Assembly: GCA_022824365.1 (NCBI GenBank)
Contig: JAJEAA010000027.1
Location: forward strand, 1 to 41,906
DNA length: 41,906 bases
Source of the DNA: Anaerolineae bacterium
GTDB lineage: Bacteria; Chloroflexota; Anaerolineae; Aggregatilineales; Phototrophicaceae
Reading direction: 5' to 3'
Position numbers and translations under genes: made by a program. The notes beneath the pieces are model-generated. The model was not told where the DNA came from. It did not search any database and worked only from the letters and a program-made list of their open reading frames with translations. Below are positions 28,215 through 36,674 of this stretch, piece after piece (position 1 is the stretch's first letter; each line of letters opens with the position of its first letter).

Positions 28215-29534
28215 GTGACCTACCGCAAAGTTCTTACATTCTGGATTCCACTAGCTCTCGCCTGGCTGCTGATGACCCTGGAAGGCGCAGTGATCCAGAG
28301 CGTGATCAGTCGCAAGCCCGATGCCGAGACGCAACTCGCCGCCTTCGGCCTGATGTTTTCACTGGCCATCCTCCTCGAAACGCCGATTATCATGCTGCTC
28401 GCCACCAGCAACGCCCTGTCGCGAGATCGGCAATCTTTTCGCCTGCTCTGGCGCTTCATGCTGGGCTTGAACATGTTCATCGCGGCTCTAGCCCTCTTGA
28501 TGGCTTTCACGCCCCTGCTTGATTTTTATCTCGGCGTCCTGCTCAACATACCCCAGCACATCATCGACGCCACGCGTCCGGGCATGAAGATCGTGACGCT
28601 CTGGGGCGCTGTTATCGGCTACCGGCGTTTCCACCAGGGCGTCATCATCCGCTTCGGCAACACGCGTTACGTCGGCTACGGCACCCTCATCCGAGTGCTC
28701 GTCTCGGGCTGCGTGGCTATGTCCCTGGGCGCCATCACCCATATCGCCGGCATAGAAATCGGCGCCCTAGCTCTGATGTTTTCCGTTGTCGCCGAAGCCG
28801 TCTACACATATCGCGTCTCCCGCCCGGATGTAAACAGCTTGCTGGATACGCCGCGCCCGACGCATAGACCGCCGCTGACCTACAGCCAGGTCGCGCGCTT
28901 TCACTTGCCCCTCGCCGTGACCAGCCTGATCACCATGCTGGTTAATCCGGCCATAGAACGCGGTCTTGCCAGTATGCCCAATGCGACGCAGAGCCTGGCT
29001 GCCTGGCCGATCATCCTTTCGATAATATGGTTCATGCGCGCCGGGGGCATGGCCTATCAAGAAGTCGTGATTTCACTAGACGACAGCGAACAGCGCCACC
29101 GCATATTGCGTAATTTCACCATTCGGCTGGGCTTCTCCCTCAGCCTGATCATGCTGTTATTCGTCGCCACTCCGCTCGCGCAGGTTTACCTCGGCGTCGT
29201 CCTCGGCGTCACCGCTGACCTGCAAGCCCTGGTCATAGCCGGCGCGCAAGCCGCCTTCCTGCTGCCGCTGCTGACGACCCTGCACAGTTACTTCCGCGCC
29301 TTGCTCATGCTCAGCAACCGGACCGCCGCTATCTATCAAGCCATTTCACTGGGCTTCGCCTTGACCGCAATCATCGTCTGGGGCGGCATCGCCCTGGGTC
29401 TGCATGGAATACTGGCTGCCTCGCTCGGCTTGACGCTCGGGCAAGCCTTCGAATTATCCTATCTGTATCTATCCTACCGGCGCGGCAAAGCCGCCCTGCG
29501 GCTCCATTGGCAAAGCGCCGTCGCGCCTACCTAG
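28215..29534 (+). CDS. polytopic membrane protein, MOP/MATE- or ANK-like exporter
   Basis: A 439-aa protein with about 12 hydrophobic segments in two similar halves, the second beginning near FHLPLAVTSLITMLVNPAIE (about residues 230-250). That layout, with NPAIERG after the first helix of the second half, recalls the MOP flippase superfamily and the progressive ankylosis (ANK) group. The start is GTG at 28215 with little SD. The following peptidase gene starts 29 nt later on the same strand. Substrate unknown; a solute or drug exporter role is only a family-level guess. Confidence 0.6.
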   Translation: MTYRKVLTFWIPLALAWLLMTLEGAVIQSVISRKPDAETQLAAFGLMFSLAILLETPIIMLLATSNALSRDRQSFRLLWRFMLGLNMFIAALALLMAFTPLLDFYLGVLLNIPQHIIDATRPGMKIVTLWGAVIGYRRFHQGVIIRFGNTRYVGYGTLIRVLVSGCVAMSLGAITHIAGIEIGALALMFSVVAEAVYTYRVSRPDVNSLLDTPRPTHRPPLTYSQVARFHLPLAVTSLITMLVNPAIERGLASMPNATQSLAAWPIILSIIWFMRAGGMAYQEVVISLDDSEQRHRILRNFTIRLGFSLSLIMLLFVATPLAQVYLGVVLGVTADLQALVIAGAQAAFLLPLLTTLHSYFRALLMLSNRTAAIYQAISLGFALTAIIVWGGIALGLHGILAASLGLTLGQAFELSYLYLSYRRGKAALRLHWQSAVAPT

Positions 29535-29563
29535 CGGACGCATTCGCGAAAGGATAAAGCAAC

Positions 29564-30817
29564 ATGAAGTTCACCGGCGAAATCCTGCCCCTCAGGCAAC
29601 AGGCGGAAGTCGTAGACGGCTGGCTGAAGGCGCGACTGGACAGCATCATTCCGGCACTGATGGCTCGCGAAGATATGGACATGTGGATCATCGCCTGTCG
29701 CGAATACAACGAAGATCCTGTTATCATGTCGCTCCTGCCCGCTACTTCAATGTCCGCCCGGCGGCGCACGATTCTGCTCTTTACCAGAGGCGCTGGCGGC
29801 AGCGTCGAGCGACTCACCCTCTCGCGTTACGGCTACGAAGGCTTTTACGAAGCGGCCTGGGATCCCGACGAAGAAGACCAGCACGCTTGTCTCGCTCGTC
29901 TGGTACGCGAGCGCGATCCCAAGCGCATCGGCATCAACGCCTCCCGCACCTTCGCCTTTGGCGATGGCCTGTCGCATACTGAATTTCAGCTCATCAACGA
30001 TGCTCTGGACGAACAATACCGCTCGCGCCTGATCAGCGCGGAGCGTCTCTGCGTTGGCTGGCTGGAGCGACGCCTGCCGGAAGAGATCACCGCTTACGCC
30101 CGCCTCGTCGAAATCGGTCATCAGATTATCGCCCGCGCTTTCTCCACCGCCGTGATCCACCCCGGCATCACATCCACCGATGACGTCGTCTGGTGGATGC
30201 GGCAGACCATGCAAGACGCCGGCTTAAGCGCCTGGTTCCAGCCCACCATTGATGTGCAGGCGCCCGGCAAATCTTTCCAGTTCATTGACAACCCCTGCGT
30301 GACCATTCAACCGGGCGACCTGCTGCATTGCGACATGGGCTTTCATTATCTGGGCTTGGCCACGGATCAGCAGCAGCATGCCTACGTTCTGCGCCCCGGC
30401 GAGACCGACGCCCCCGCCGGATTACGCGCCGCCCTTCGCGATGGCAACCGCCTGCAAGATATCCACTTTGCTGAAATGCAGGTCGGGCAAAGCGGAAACG
30501 ATGTCCTGAGGAGCGCGCTCGAACTGGCCAAAGCCGAAGGCATCCGCGCCCAGGTCTACACCCATCCTCTTGGCTACCACGGGCATGCGGCGGGCCCAAT
30601 CATCGGCTTGTGGGACAAGCAAGACTTCGTGCCCGGATCCGGCGAATATCCCCTCTTCGATCATACGGTCTATTCCATCGAGTTGAACATTCTCAAGAGC
30701 GTGCCGGAATGGGACGGGCAAGATGTCCGCATCATGCTCGAAGAAGACGCCGTCTTGACGGAGGGCGGAATGCGCTGGCTGGATGGCCGGCAGCAATCCC
30801 TCCACCTGATCGGCTAA
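29564..30817 (+). CDS. M24-family metallopeptidase (Xaa-Pro aminopeptidase-like)
   Basis: A 417-aa cytoplasmic protein with an N-terminal creatinase-like domain (to about residue 180) and a C-terminal pita-bread domain. The five metal ligands can be placed: two Asp in LLHCDMGFHYLGLATDQQQ, His in THPLGYHGHAAGP, Glu in YSIELNI and Glu in IMLEEDAVLTEGG. The family removes N-terminal residues before proline or cleaves related amide bonds. The two Asp stand 11 residues apart, as in typical members. It follows the MOP-like gene by 29 nt. The exact substrate is not predictable. Confidence 0.88.
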   Translation: MKFTGEILPLRQQAEVVDGWLKARLDSIIPALMAREDMDMWIIACREYNEDPVIMSLLPATSMSARRRTILLFTRGAGGSVERLTLSRYGYEGFYEAAWDPDEEDQHACLARLVRERDPKRIGINASRTFAFGDGLSHTEFQLINDALDEQYRSRLISAERLCVGWLERRLPEEITAYARLVEIGHQIIARAFSTAVIHPGITSTDDVVWWMRQTMQDAGLSAWFQPTIDVQAPGKSFQFIDNPCVTIQPGDLLHCDMGFHYLGLATDQQQHAYVLRPGETDAPAGLRAALRDGNRLQDIHFAEMQVGQSGNDVLRSALELAKAEGIRAQVYTHPLGYHGHAAGPIIGLWDKQDFVPGSGEYPLFDHTVYSIELNILKSVPEWDGQDVRIMLEEDAVLTEGGMRWLDGRQQSLHLIG

Positions 30818-30933
30818 GCAACTTCTAACCCGCGTTTACAGGTTTTTTGCACCTCCGTCAAATTCTCCTAACAGCTCGCTCCTACTATGGCAGTGACAGT
30901 TTGATCAATGGTCGGCCACGAAAGGAGTGAGCA

Positions 30934-32010
30934 ATGAAATCAAGCGTCCGCAATTTCCTGTTTCCCGCCGTAATCGGCGTCTTTGTCCTTGCCCTAGTCT
31001 ACGGCGCTTTGCCCTTGCCGAGCATAGGCGCCATCGGCATCGTCAGCCATCCGAACGACATCTTCGCCGAGATCTATCAGACCGCCAGCCCCTCCGTCGT
31101 CGCCATCAGCGTAGCGGCGGAAGCGGGCGCCGGCGGCGGCTCCGGCTTTGTCATTGACCGCGACGGGCATATCGTGACCAACGCCCACGTTGTCGATGAG
31201 GCGCGCGAGATCGTGGTTGAATTCCTCGAAGGCGCCATCGTGCACGCCGAGCTGGTCGGCAGCGACCTGGCGTCGGATCTGGCCGTGCTCAAGGTCGATG
31301 TGCCGGCGTCTCAACTTCAGCCCGTCATCTTCGCCGATTCCGAACAGCTGACTGTCGGCCAGACGGCACTCGCTATCGGCAGTCCCTTCAGCCAAGGCTG
31401 GACGCTGACATCGGGCATCATCAGCGCGATCGACCGCACCATCCAGGGCCTGACCGAATTTTCCATCGGCGGCGTCATCCAGACCGATGCTTCGATCAAC
31501 CCCGGCAACAGCGGCGGTCCCCTCATCAACCTCGATGGCGAAGTCATCGGCGTCAATTCGCAGATCATCAGCGGCGCCCGCAGCAGCTCCGGCGTCGGTT
31601 TCGCTATCCCGTCGAATCTGACGCGGCGCGTCGCCGAATCCTTGATCGAAAAGGGCGAAATGACATACAGCTACCTGGGCATCTCCGGCTTTGACGTCAA
31701 CATCGACGCCATCGAATCGCTTGAGCTGCCGCAGGACTTCCGCGGGGTCGTCATCAGAGAAGTGGTCGAAGACGGTCCCGCCGCTGACGTCGGCCTGCGA
31801 GAAATCACCCGCATGCTCAACCTGGATGACGAGCTCGTGGGCATGCGCGCCGATATCATCACCGCTGTCGACGGGACGCGGATAAAAGGGATGAACGACC
31901 TCATCACCTACCTGGCGCGTCACACACAGCCCGAGCAGGAAGTCACGCTAACCGTCTTGCGCGATGGCGCGCGGGAAATAGAAGTCTCGGTAGCGCTAGG
32001 CAGCCGCTAA
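30934..32010 (+). CDS. htrA: HtrA/DegP-type serine protease with PDZ domain
   Basis: Envelope quality-control protease of 358 aa. An N-terminal membrane anchor or signal (FLFPAVIGVFVLALVYGAL) is followed by a trypsin-like domain with triad His85 (VTNAHVVDE), Asp115 (SDLAVLKVD) and Ser193 (NPGNSGGPL). One PDZ domain follows from about residue 260. AAAGGAG lies 7 nt before the ATG. A strong terminator follows, so this is a single-gene unit. It probably acts outside the cytoplasmic membrane as a membrane-tethered protease. Confidence 0.94.
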   Translation: MKSSVRNFLFPAVIGVFVLALVYGALPLPSIGAIGIVSHPNDIFAEIYQTASPSVVAISVAAEAGAGGGSGFVIDRDGHIVTNAHVVDEAREIVVEFLEGAIVHAELVGSDLASDLAVLKVDVPASQLQPVIFADSEQLTVGQTALAIGSPFSQGWTLTSGIISAIDRTIQGLTEFSIGGVIQTDASINPGNSGGPLINLDGEVIGVNSQIISGARSSSGVGFAIPSNLTRRVAESLIEKGEMTYSYLGISGFDVNIDAIESLELPQDFRGVVIREVVEDGPAADVGLREITRMLNLDDELVGMRADIITAVDGTRIKGMNDLITYLARHTQPEQEVTLTVLRDGAREIEVSVALGSR

Positions 32011-32027
32011 AGCCTATCCCTCGCTCC

Positions 32028-32056
32028 AGCCCCCGTTCAAACAGCGGGGGCTTTTT
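32028..32056 (+). terminator. terminator after the HtrA gene
   Basis: AGCCCCCG (32028-32035), a 9-nt loop, CGGGGGCT (32045-32052) and a T-run to 32056. Confidence 0.9.
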
Positions 32057-32142
32057 CTGTTCTTCCGGCGCTCGTCGACATGGTTGCAGCAACGGGAGTG
32101 GCGAATAACGAGGGTGTAATCCCGCCGATCCGGAGAATCTGA

Positions 32143-32190
32143 GGCGGGCGACCCAAGGGGCGCGTAGACACAGCCCGCCGGTCGCCCCTA
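32143..32190. repeat. intergenic nested inverted repeat
   Basis: GGCGGGC (32143-32149) pairs with GCCCGCC (32173-32179), and the overlapping GGGCGACC (32146-32153) pairs with GGTCGCCC (32180-32187), followed by CTACAAGG. Both pairings use the same left arm, so two alternative hairpins are possible. The GGTCGCCCCTACA ending looks like a dispersed intergenic repeat found in environmental genomes; copies elsewhere cannot be checked here. Confidence 0.5.
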
Positions 32191-32228
32191 CAAGGCTTGT
32201 TTGGTACTCGATCAAAGGCATTGTTCGC

Positions 32229-32894
32229 CTAATGAAATTCGATTCGGTTGGGTTCATCATCGTCGGCGGGCGGAGATTTGGGGTTGGATGGATTGGAGCG
32301 CGGCTCTTCTTCCCATGCGCTGTGCCAAGGGGGATGTTCGCTCGCCTGTCCTTCGTAGACGTATTCGATGCGGTTGGGCGGCGCGGCTGTGCCAGATTCA
32401 GCCGCTTCGTCGTCGCCATCGTAGAGGTTTTGGTCGAGCCAGTAGACGCGATCGAGGGTACGCGCGAGGGACATGGTGCGGAGATTGACATCGGGGTCAT
32501 CCGGATCGAGGTCGCCGGCGAGTTTACAGGAGAACTCCAAGAGTTGATCGCGGATGTAACGCAGGCGCTTCAAGTCCTCTTCGGCTTTCTCGGAGTCCTT
32601 GCGGATGGCGTTGGCCTTTGCCGGCGGTTGGTCGGAGGCGCTGGGGGTAGGCATTAGATTGTTATATTGTTGTTGTATAGTTGGGGGATTTGCTGACTTT
32701 GTCCGTTTGTCGGACATGGGAATACCCTTTTCGGACAAAGTCGCATTTTGCCGGCGCAGTTTTTTGCGCCAGCGGCGAAGGGTACGCTGATTGATGCCGG
32801 TAAGCAAGTGGACGGTGTTGATGTCGTCATGGATATCGAGCAGGTCCATGGCGTCGCGTTTTTCGATATCTGAGAAGTTTCTGGTTTTGGGCAT
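32229..32894 (-). CDS. helix-turn-helix protein with disordered C-terminus, function unknown
   Basis: A 221-aa protein. The N-terminus is helical with a homeodomain-like HTH (VHLLTGINQRTLRRWRKKL, about residues 27-45), as seen in transposase and terminase-small-subunit DNA-binding domains. A basic/polar linker and a helical segment with ARTLDRVYWLDQNLYDGDDE follow. The acidic, Pro-rich tail contains two NRIE(Y/F) repeats. The ATG at 32892-32894 has GGAGG 7 nt upstream and is preferred to the upstream frame opening. It has a strong extended -10 promoter with a LexA-like dyad in the spacer. I do not recognise a named family; mobile-element origin is possible but unproven. Confidence 0.65.
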   Translation of the reverse strand: MPKTRNFSDIEKRDAMDLLDIHDDINTVHLLTGINQRTLRRWRKKLRRQNATLSEKGIPMSDKRTKSANPPTIQQQYNNLMPTPSASDQPPAKANAIRKDSEKAEEDLKRLRYIRDQLLEFSCKLAGDLDPDDPDVNLRTMSLARTLDRVYWLDQNLYDGDDEAAESGTAAPPNRIEYVYEGQASEHPPWHSAWEEEPRSNPSNPKSPPADDDEPNRIEFH

Positions 32895-32924
32895 GGCGGT
32901 CCTCCGTTCGTCAGGTTTGGGGAC

Positions 32925-32954
32925 ATTATAGCACATATGTTCTGTAAAATGCAA
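32925..32954 (-). promoter_or_regulatory. promoter of the HTH gene with extended -10
   Basis: TTGCAT at 32949-32954, an 18-nt spacer and TATAAT at 32925-32930 preceded by TG one base away (TGCTATAAT), an extended -10. The LexA-like dyad lies within the spacer. Confidence 0.7.
32931..32942. promoter_or_regulatory. LexA-like operator in the HTH gene promoter
   Basis: GCACATATGTTC differs by one base from GAAC-N4-GTTC and has the ATAT centre of the B. subtilis consensus. It lies between the -35 and -10, ideal for repression. Confidence 0.55.
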
Positions 32955-33038
32955 GATCAACGCGCAGATTGGCGGGTGATTGAAACTGAATCCGGCTCAT
33001 TTGAATTTCAACCGACTTCGATACACTGCCCGCAGACT

Positions 33039-33066
33039 TTGACTCTGCCTCTTATAACCTTATACT
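33039..33066 (+). promoter_or_regulatory. promoter of the phosphodiester-glycosidase-like gene
   Basis: TTGACT at 33039-33044, a 16-nt spacer and TATACT at 33061-33066; start near 33073, 26 nt before the chosen ATG. Confidence 0.6.
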
Positions 33067-33098
33067 GTAAGAAGAGTAAGAAAGTTAAGGTCCGCTCA

Positions 33099-34667
33099 AT
33101 GTCAGACATCGACTATCAACGCGAACGGATTCAACATGACGACGGCGCTTGGGCGACAGCGCACCGCGTCGATGTCCCCGCCGCGAAGCTCAAATTCGAA
33201 GACCTGCACCCGATGAGCAGCTATATCCGCCAGCAAGATATCGCCCGCATGTATTACGCCAGGGCGCAGGCTCGCGGGGAAGCCAGCCCGCATATTCTCA
33301 GTTGGACCGCCATGCAGACCGATCGCCGCGCAGGGCAGCTCTTCCCGCAGCTGGACTTGAGAGCCGATGACGGAGAAAACATCATCTCCGCCAATTCATT
33401 CATCACCTATATTCTGCGCAAGATTTTGGCGGCCGGCTGGCTTCAGTTGCATGAATACCTGGGCGACACTTACGAATGGCAGCTCGATATTCCCGCAGCC
33501 CAGTCGGAGTGGCGAGCCCGCGCCGAGGCTGTATTGGGCTGGCTGGAAGACGCGATTCAACTTGACCTCTATCCCAATATCGAGCGCGGCAGCTACCAGC
33601 CGCGAATCTTCCGTCCTTTTGATGTCCAGCACAATTTCGTTCGCATCGGCCGCTGCGATTTCATCCGTCAGTTCGTCCAGAATCATGAACGCCAGGCGCT
33701 CTTCAACACATCGCATTTCCTGCACGAACATGACGACCTCATCAGCCACCACTCCGGCTACGGCGACGCCATTGGCTTGATGGTCGCGGCAAATACCATT
33801 CTGCGTCCTCCCATCTATCGCCGGGGCGCCTTGCTCAACGATGGCAAAAACTGGCGTGTCCGGGCAATCAGCCTCGCCGATATCAAGCTGACCTTGCCCG
33901 GCGATATCACCATCAGCGCCGACGCCAGCGCCAGGTATCGCTTTGGCGTCAATCCGGTCGAAGAGCTTCCCATCGCCCTCTACACGCGCGCGGGCGGTTT
34001 AAGACAATCGAGCCGCCCTTTGCAGCGCAGTCCCGAGGCGGCCGACCGGCTGGAATATGTTTTGGTCAACCGACAAATCCTGAGTTGGAAGCGGGGCGGG
34101 GACCTGCATATTCCGCAGAACGGCTTTGTGCTATCCCTGGCCGAAGGCGCGCTGCCGGCTGGCGTCAGCGAGCAAATCATCCAAGACGCCTGGGTGGAAT
34201 ATCAGTTCGCCGACTCTATCGGTTCTGTAGTTTCAGGCATCCAGGCGGGACCCATACTATTGCAATCGAGCGAGCCTGTAATGGATCGGGCCGCGAACGG
34301 CGAAGAGTTTTGCGCCAGCCAAGGCGAAACAATCGGCATCTCGCCGGTGCATATGGATCTTGTCGGAGCGGGCGAGCGCAAAGCCAGGAGCGCACTCGGC
34401 ATCAAAGCCGATGGCGGTTTGCTGCTGCTGGTGATCGATGGCTGCGAAAGCGCCAGCCGCAGCGACGCGGACAGCGCCGGCGCCAGCTTGGCGGAGTTGA
34501 CGGGTCTATTGCGGGATGCGGGCGCGCTCGACGCTTTGAATCTCAGCGGCGAAGGTTCCTGCCATCTCTTCGTCCACGGCGGCTTGGCCAATACTCCCTC
34601 GGACCGCCGCGGACGTCCAGGCGTCGTCTATGAGCGGATGCTGCCTTCAATCGGCGTGGTCGGCTGA
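33099..34667 (+). CDS. protein with C-terminal phosphodiester-glycosidase (NAGPA-like) domain
   Basis: A 522-aa protein. The ATG at 33099 is chosen because a promoter lies at 33039-33066; the frame continues upstream to 32937. The C-terminal part (about 430-520) matches the NAGPA-like domain: RKARSALGIKADGGLLLLVI, then SLAELTGLLRDAGALDALNL and the ending NTPSDRRGRPG. The usual NLDGGGS signature reads NLSGEGS at residues 481-487, checked in the nucleotides, so a key Asp is Ser. The first 400 residues have no domain I recognise and no signal peptide. Its 3' end overlaps the convergent Ldh-like gene by 21 nt. Enzyme activity is uncertain. Confidence 0.7.
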   Translation: MSDIDYQRERIQHDDGAWATAHRVDVPAAKLKFEDLHPMSSYIRQQDIARMYYARAQARGEASPHILSWTAMQTDRRAGQLFPQLDLRADDGENIISANSFITYILRKILAAGWLQLHEYLGDTYEWQLDIPAAQSEWRARAEAVLGWLEDAIQLDLYPNIERGSYQPRIFRPFDVQHNFVRIGRCDFIRQFVQNHERQALFNTSHFLHEHDDLISHHSGYGDAIGLMVAANTILRPPIYRRGALLNDGKNWRVRAISLADIKLTLPGDITISADASARYRFGVNPVEELPIALYTRAGGLRQSSRPLQRSPEAADRLEYVLVNRQILSWKRGGDLHIPQNGFVLSLAEGALPAGVSEQIIQDAWVEYQFADSIGSVVSGIQAGPILLQSSEPVMDRAANGEEFCASQGETIGISPVHMDLVGAGERKARSALGIKADGGLLLLVIDGCESASRSDADSAGASLAELTGLLRDAGALDALNLSGEGSCHLFVHGGLANTPSDRRGRPGVVYERMLPSIGVVG

Positions 34668-35648
34668 GGCAGCCAGATCCTGCAATTCTTGCCAGACGCG
34701 CGCGTCCAGCTCGACCGCCCGGTCCGCCATGTTCCGCTCATATATGCGGTCGCCGCGCTCGCCCGGCGTCAGTATTTCATCCACGCCCGGCAGCCGCGCC
34801 AGCTTCTTCACCCGCGCCAGCAAATCGCTAGCGCCGGCTTGAAAAGTCGCCAGGTCATCCGCCAATAATTCCGGATCGATGGCGAAGATCAGGTTGCCCC
34901 AGTCCAGCTTCTTGCCATCCTCTTTGCGTATCGCGCCGACCAGGGGACGCGTCAAGACCTCGACGATCAGCGCCAGAGCCGCGCCCTTATAGCCGCCGAA
35001 AGCTTTGATAGCGCCCGCCAAAGCCGCCGCCGGGTCGGTAGTAAACCGCCCCTCGCTGTCGTAGGCGACGCCATCGGGTATCGTCTCGCCTTCCGCTTTC
35101 GCCAAAATGACGCCGTACCAAGCGATAGCGGCGGTCGCCATATCGAAAACGATCGGCGCGCCCGCGGTCGGGATGCCGATCGCCAGCGGATTAGTGCCCA
35201 GAAACGGTTCGTAAGATCCATACATCGCCATCAATTCAGGCGAGCCCGAACAGACAAATCCGATCAAGCCTTCTTCGGCTGTTCGGCGCGCGTAATAGCC
35301 AATTGCGCCCGTCGGCGAATTCGTCCGCCGCGCCCCGACAATGCCGAAGCCATGCTCTTTCGCCTTGCCGATTGCCAGTTCGGTCGCCCGTGACAGGACC
35401 ACCATGCCCTGGTTCCAGGCGCCATCGATCAGCGCCGAGAGCTTGGTCTCCTTGACGATTGAGACAGCGCCGGCTTCGGGATTGGCCGGCATGCCCGCGC
35501 CCAGCAGCTTGATCACATTCTGGTTATTGCCCCGCAGTTGGGCGTACATGATAATATCGAGGATGGTTTCCGTATCGTCCGCAGCAAAACCCTGCGCTCT
35601 GATCGCGGAACGCGCCGCCGACCGCAATTCTTCAATCGCAACTTTCAT
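34647..35648 (-). CDS. Ldh-family (malate/L-lactate dehydrogenase type 2) protein lacking catalytic histidines
   Basis: A 333-aa member of the NAD(P)-dependent Ldh/AllD family: YGSYEPFLGTNPLAIGIP, FDMATAAIAWYGVILAKAEG, TTDPAAAL and GGYKGAALALIVEVL are all well conserved. The two histidine motifs are not. Where AllD has RGIHSHG this protein has RGNNQN (39-44), and where AllD has MGHSG it has TNSPTG (109-114). Oxidoreductase activity by the usual mechanism is therefore doubtful. It is downstream of the sugar isomerase gene (33 nt gap) on the same strand, suggesting carbohydrate or polyol metabolism. Confidence 0.85.
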   Translation of the reverse strand: MKVAIEELRSAARSAIRAQGFAADDTETILDIIMYAQLRGNNQNVIKLLGAGMPANPEAGAVSIVKETKLSALIDGAWNQGMVVLSRATELAIGKAKEHGFGIVGARRTNSPTGAIGYYARRTAEEGLIGFVCSGSPELMAMYGSYEPFLGTNPLAIGIPTAGAPIVFDMATAAIAWYGVILAKAEGETIPDGVAYDSEGRFTTDPAAALAGAIKAFGGYKGAALALIVEVLTRPLVGAIRKEDGKKLDWGNLIFAIDPELLADDLATFQAGASDLLARVKKLARLPGVDEILTPGERGDRIYERNMADRAVELDARVWQELQDLAASADHAD

Positions 35649-35681
35649 GCCCTTGTCTTTGCCGCCGCGCAGGCTCGCAAG

Positions 35682-36446
35682 TTATTTCTTGCCGCGCGCC
35701 AGACCATTCGTCGTCAGATAGGTGTAACTGTCGCGGACCGCGCCTAACATATCCGTCGCGCAACGGTCCAACTCCACGATATGCCAGTCGGCGGTTTCGG
35801 CGGTGGCCTGGACGATTCCGGGCACATCCATCTTGCCCCCGCCCACCGCGGTCATATCATCATCTTTGTCCAGCGAGCCATCTTTAAGGTGGATCAGGGG
35901 GGCGCGCGAGCCCACCCGTTCGACCACCTCAACCGCATCCAAGCCGCCGACTTGAGCCCAATACGTGTCGATCTGCAGGAATACATCGTCATCGAGTTCT
36001 TCGAGCATCAAATCGAGCGTCGCGCAGCCGTTCAGTTGCTTGAACTCCCACCAATGATTGTGGTAGCCCAAACTCAAGCCATTCGCAGCGGCGAAAGCGC
36101 CCGCCTGGTTGAGCCGCTCGCAGGTCCGCTTGATCAAGTCGACCGTCTCGAACTCGGCCGGCGGCATGAAAGCGATGCAGATCCGCTCCAGCCCAAACGC
36201 TTGCGCGACCGCCAGCACAGCCTCCTTGTTGGCATCATCCGGATAGGGCACATGGCTGCTGCAGACCCGCAAGCCAAGCTCGCGGAACAGAGCCGCCACA
36301 TCGTCCAGCTCGCCGGGCATGCCGCCGTATGGCTCGACGCCGACATAGCCGATATCGGCCACGCTTCGTATCGCGCCTTCAAGATCCTGCGCCAATGCCT
36401 CGCGCAATGAATACAATTGAACTGCCACCGGCTTCAGATCAGACAT
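35682..36446 (-). CDS. sugar phosphate isomerase/epimerase (xylose isomerase-like TIM barrel)
   Basis: A protein of about 254 aa of the AP endonuclease 2 / IolE fold. VAVQLYSLREAL opens the barrel. GVEPYGG, SSHVPY, LGYHNHWWEF, LQIDTYW, LIHLKDG and IVELDRCA carry the Glu, His, Asp and His metal ligands at strand ends. The second ATG (36444-36446) is preferred because AGGGG lies 9 nt upstream; the first, 6 nt earlier, is also possible. It is followed 33 nt later by the Ldh-like gene, probably one transcript. The sugar substrate is unknown. Confidence 0.88.
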   Translation of the reverse strand: MSDLKPVAVQLYSLREALAQDLEGAIRSVADIGYVGVEPYGGMPGELDDVAALFRELGLRVCSSHVPYPDDANKEAVLAVAQAFGLERICIAFMPPAEFETVDLIKRTCERLNQAGAFAAANGLSLGYHNHWWEFKQLNGCATLDLMLEELDDDVFLQIDTYWAQVGGLDAVEVVERVGSRAPLIHLKDGSLDKDDDMTAVGGGKMDVPGIVQATAETADWHIVELDRCATDMLGAVRDSYTYLTTNGLARGKK

Positions 36447-36674
36447 GTGCATTCGCCCCTGTATTTCTCCTGGTTCTCTCCTGTATTTTGGCGCTTCCTC
36501 GCGGGAATGCCAGTGTTAATCATGACCCGCAACGGGATTGCCAGAATGTCTCGTCTGCCTGTAGTAAAGCAATCTGCCCTGCTGTACACTGGTTGATTGT
36601 GTTCGATTCGACCTGATTCATCGGTCCGGCAGCTTTCGGGACTGTCCAAGAGCATGGCTGCCAGGAGTGGTCTT

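Noticed and set aside
30994..31923. 309-codon open frame on the minus strand
   Set aside because: Antisense to the HtrA gene, Asp/Gly/Ala repeats typical of reading GC-rich codons backwards; no domain.
32937..33098. N-terminal extension of the phosphodiester-glycosidase-like protein
   Set aside because: The predicted promoter (33039-33066) lies within it, and AAGG precedes the ATG at 33099.
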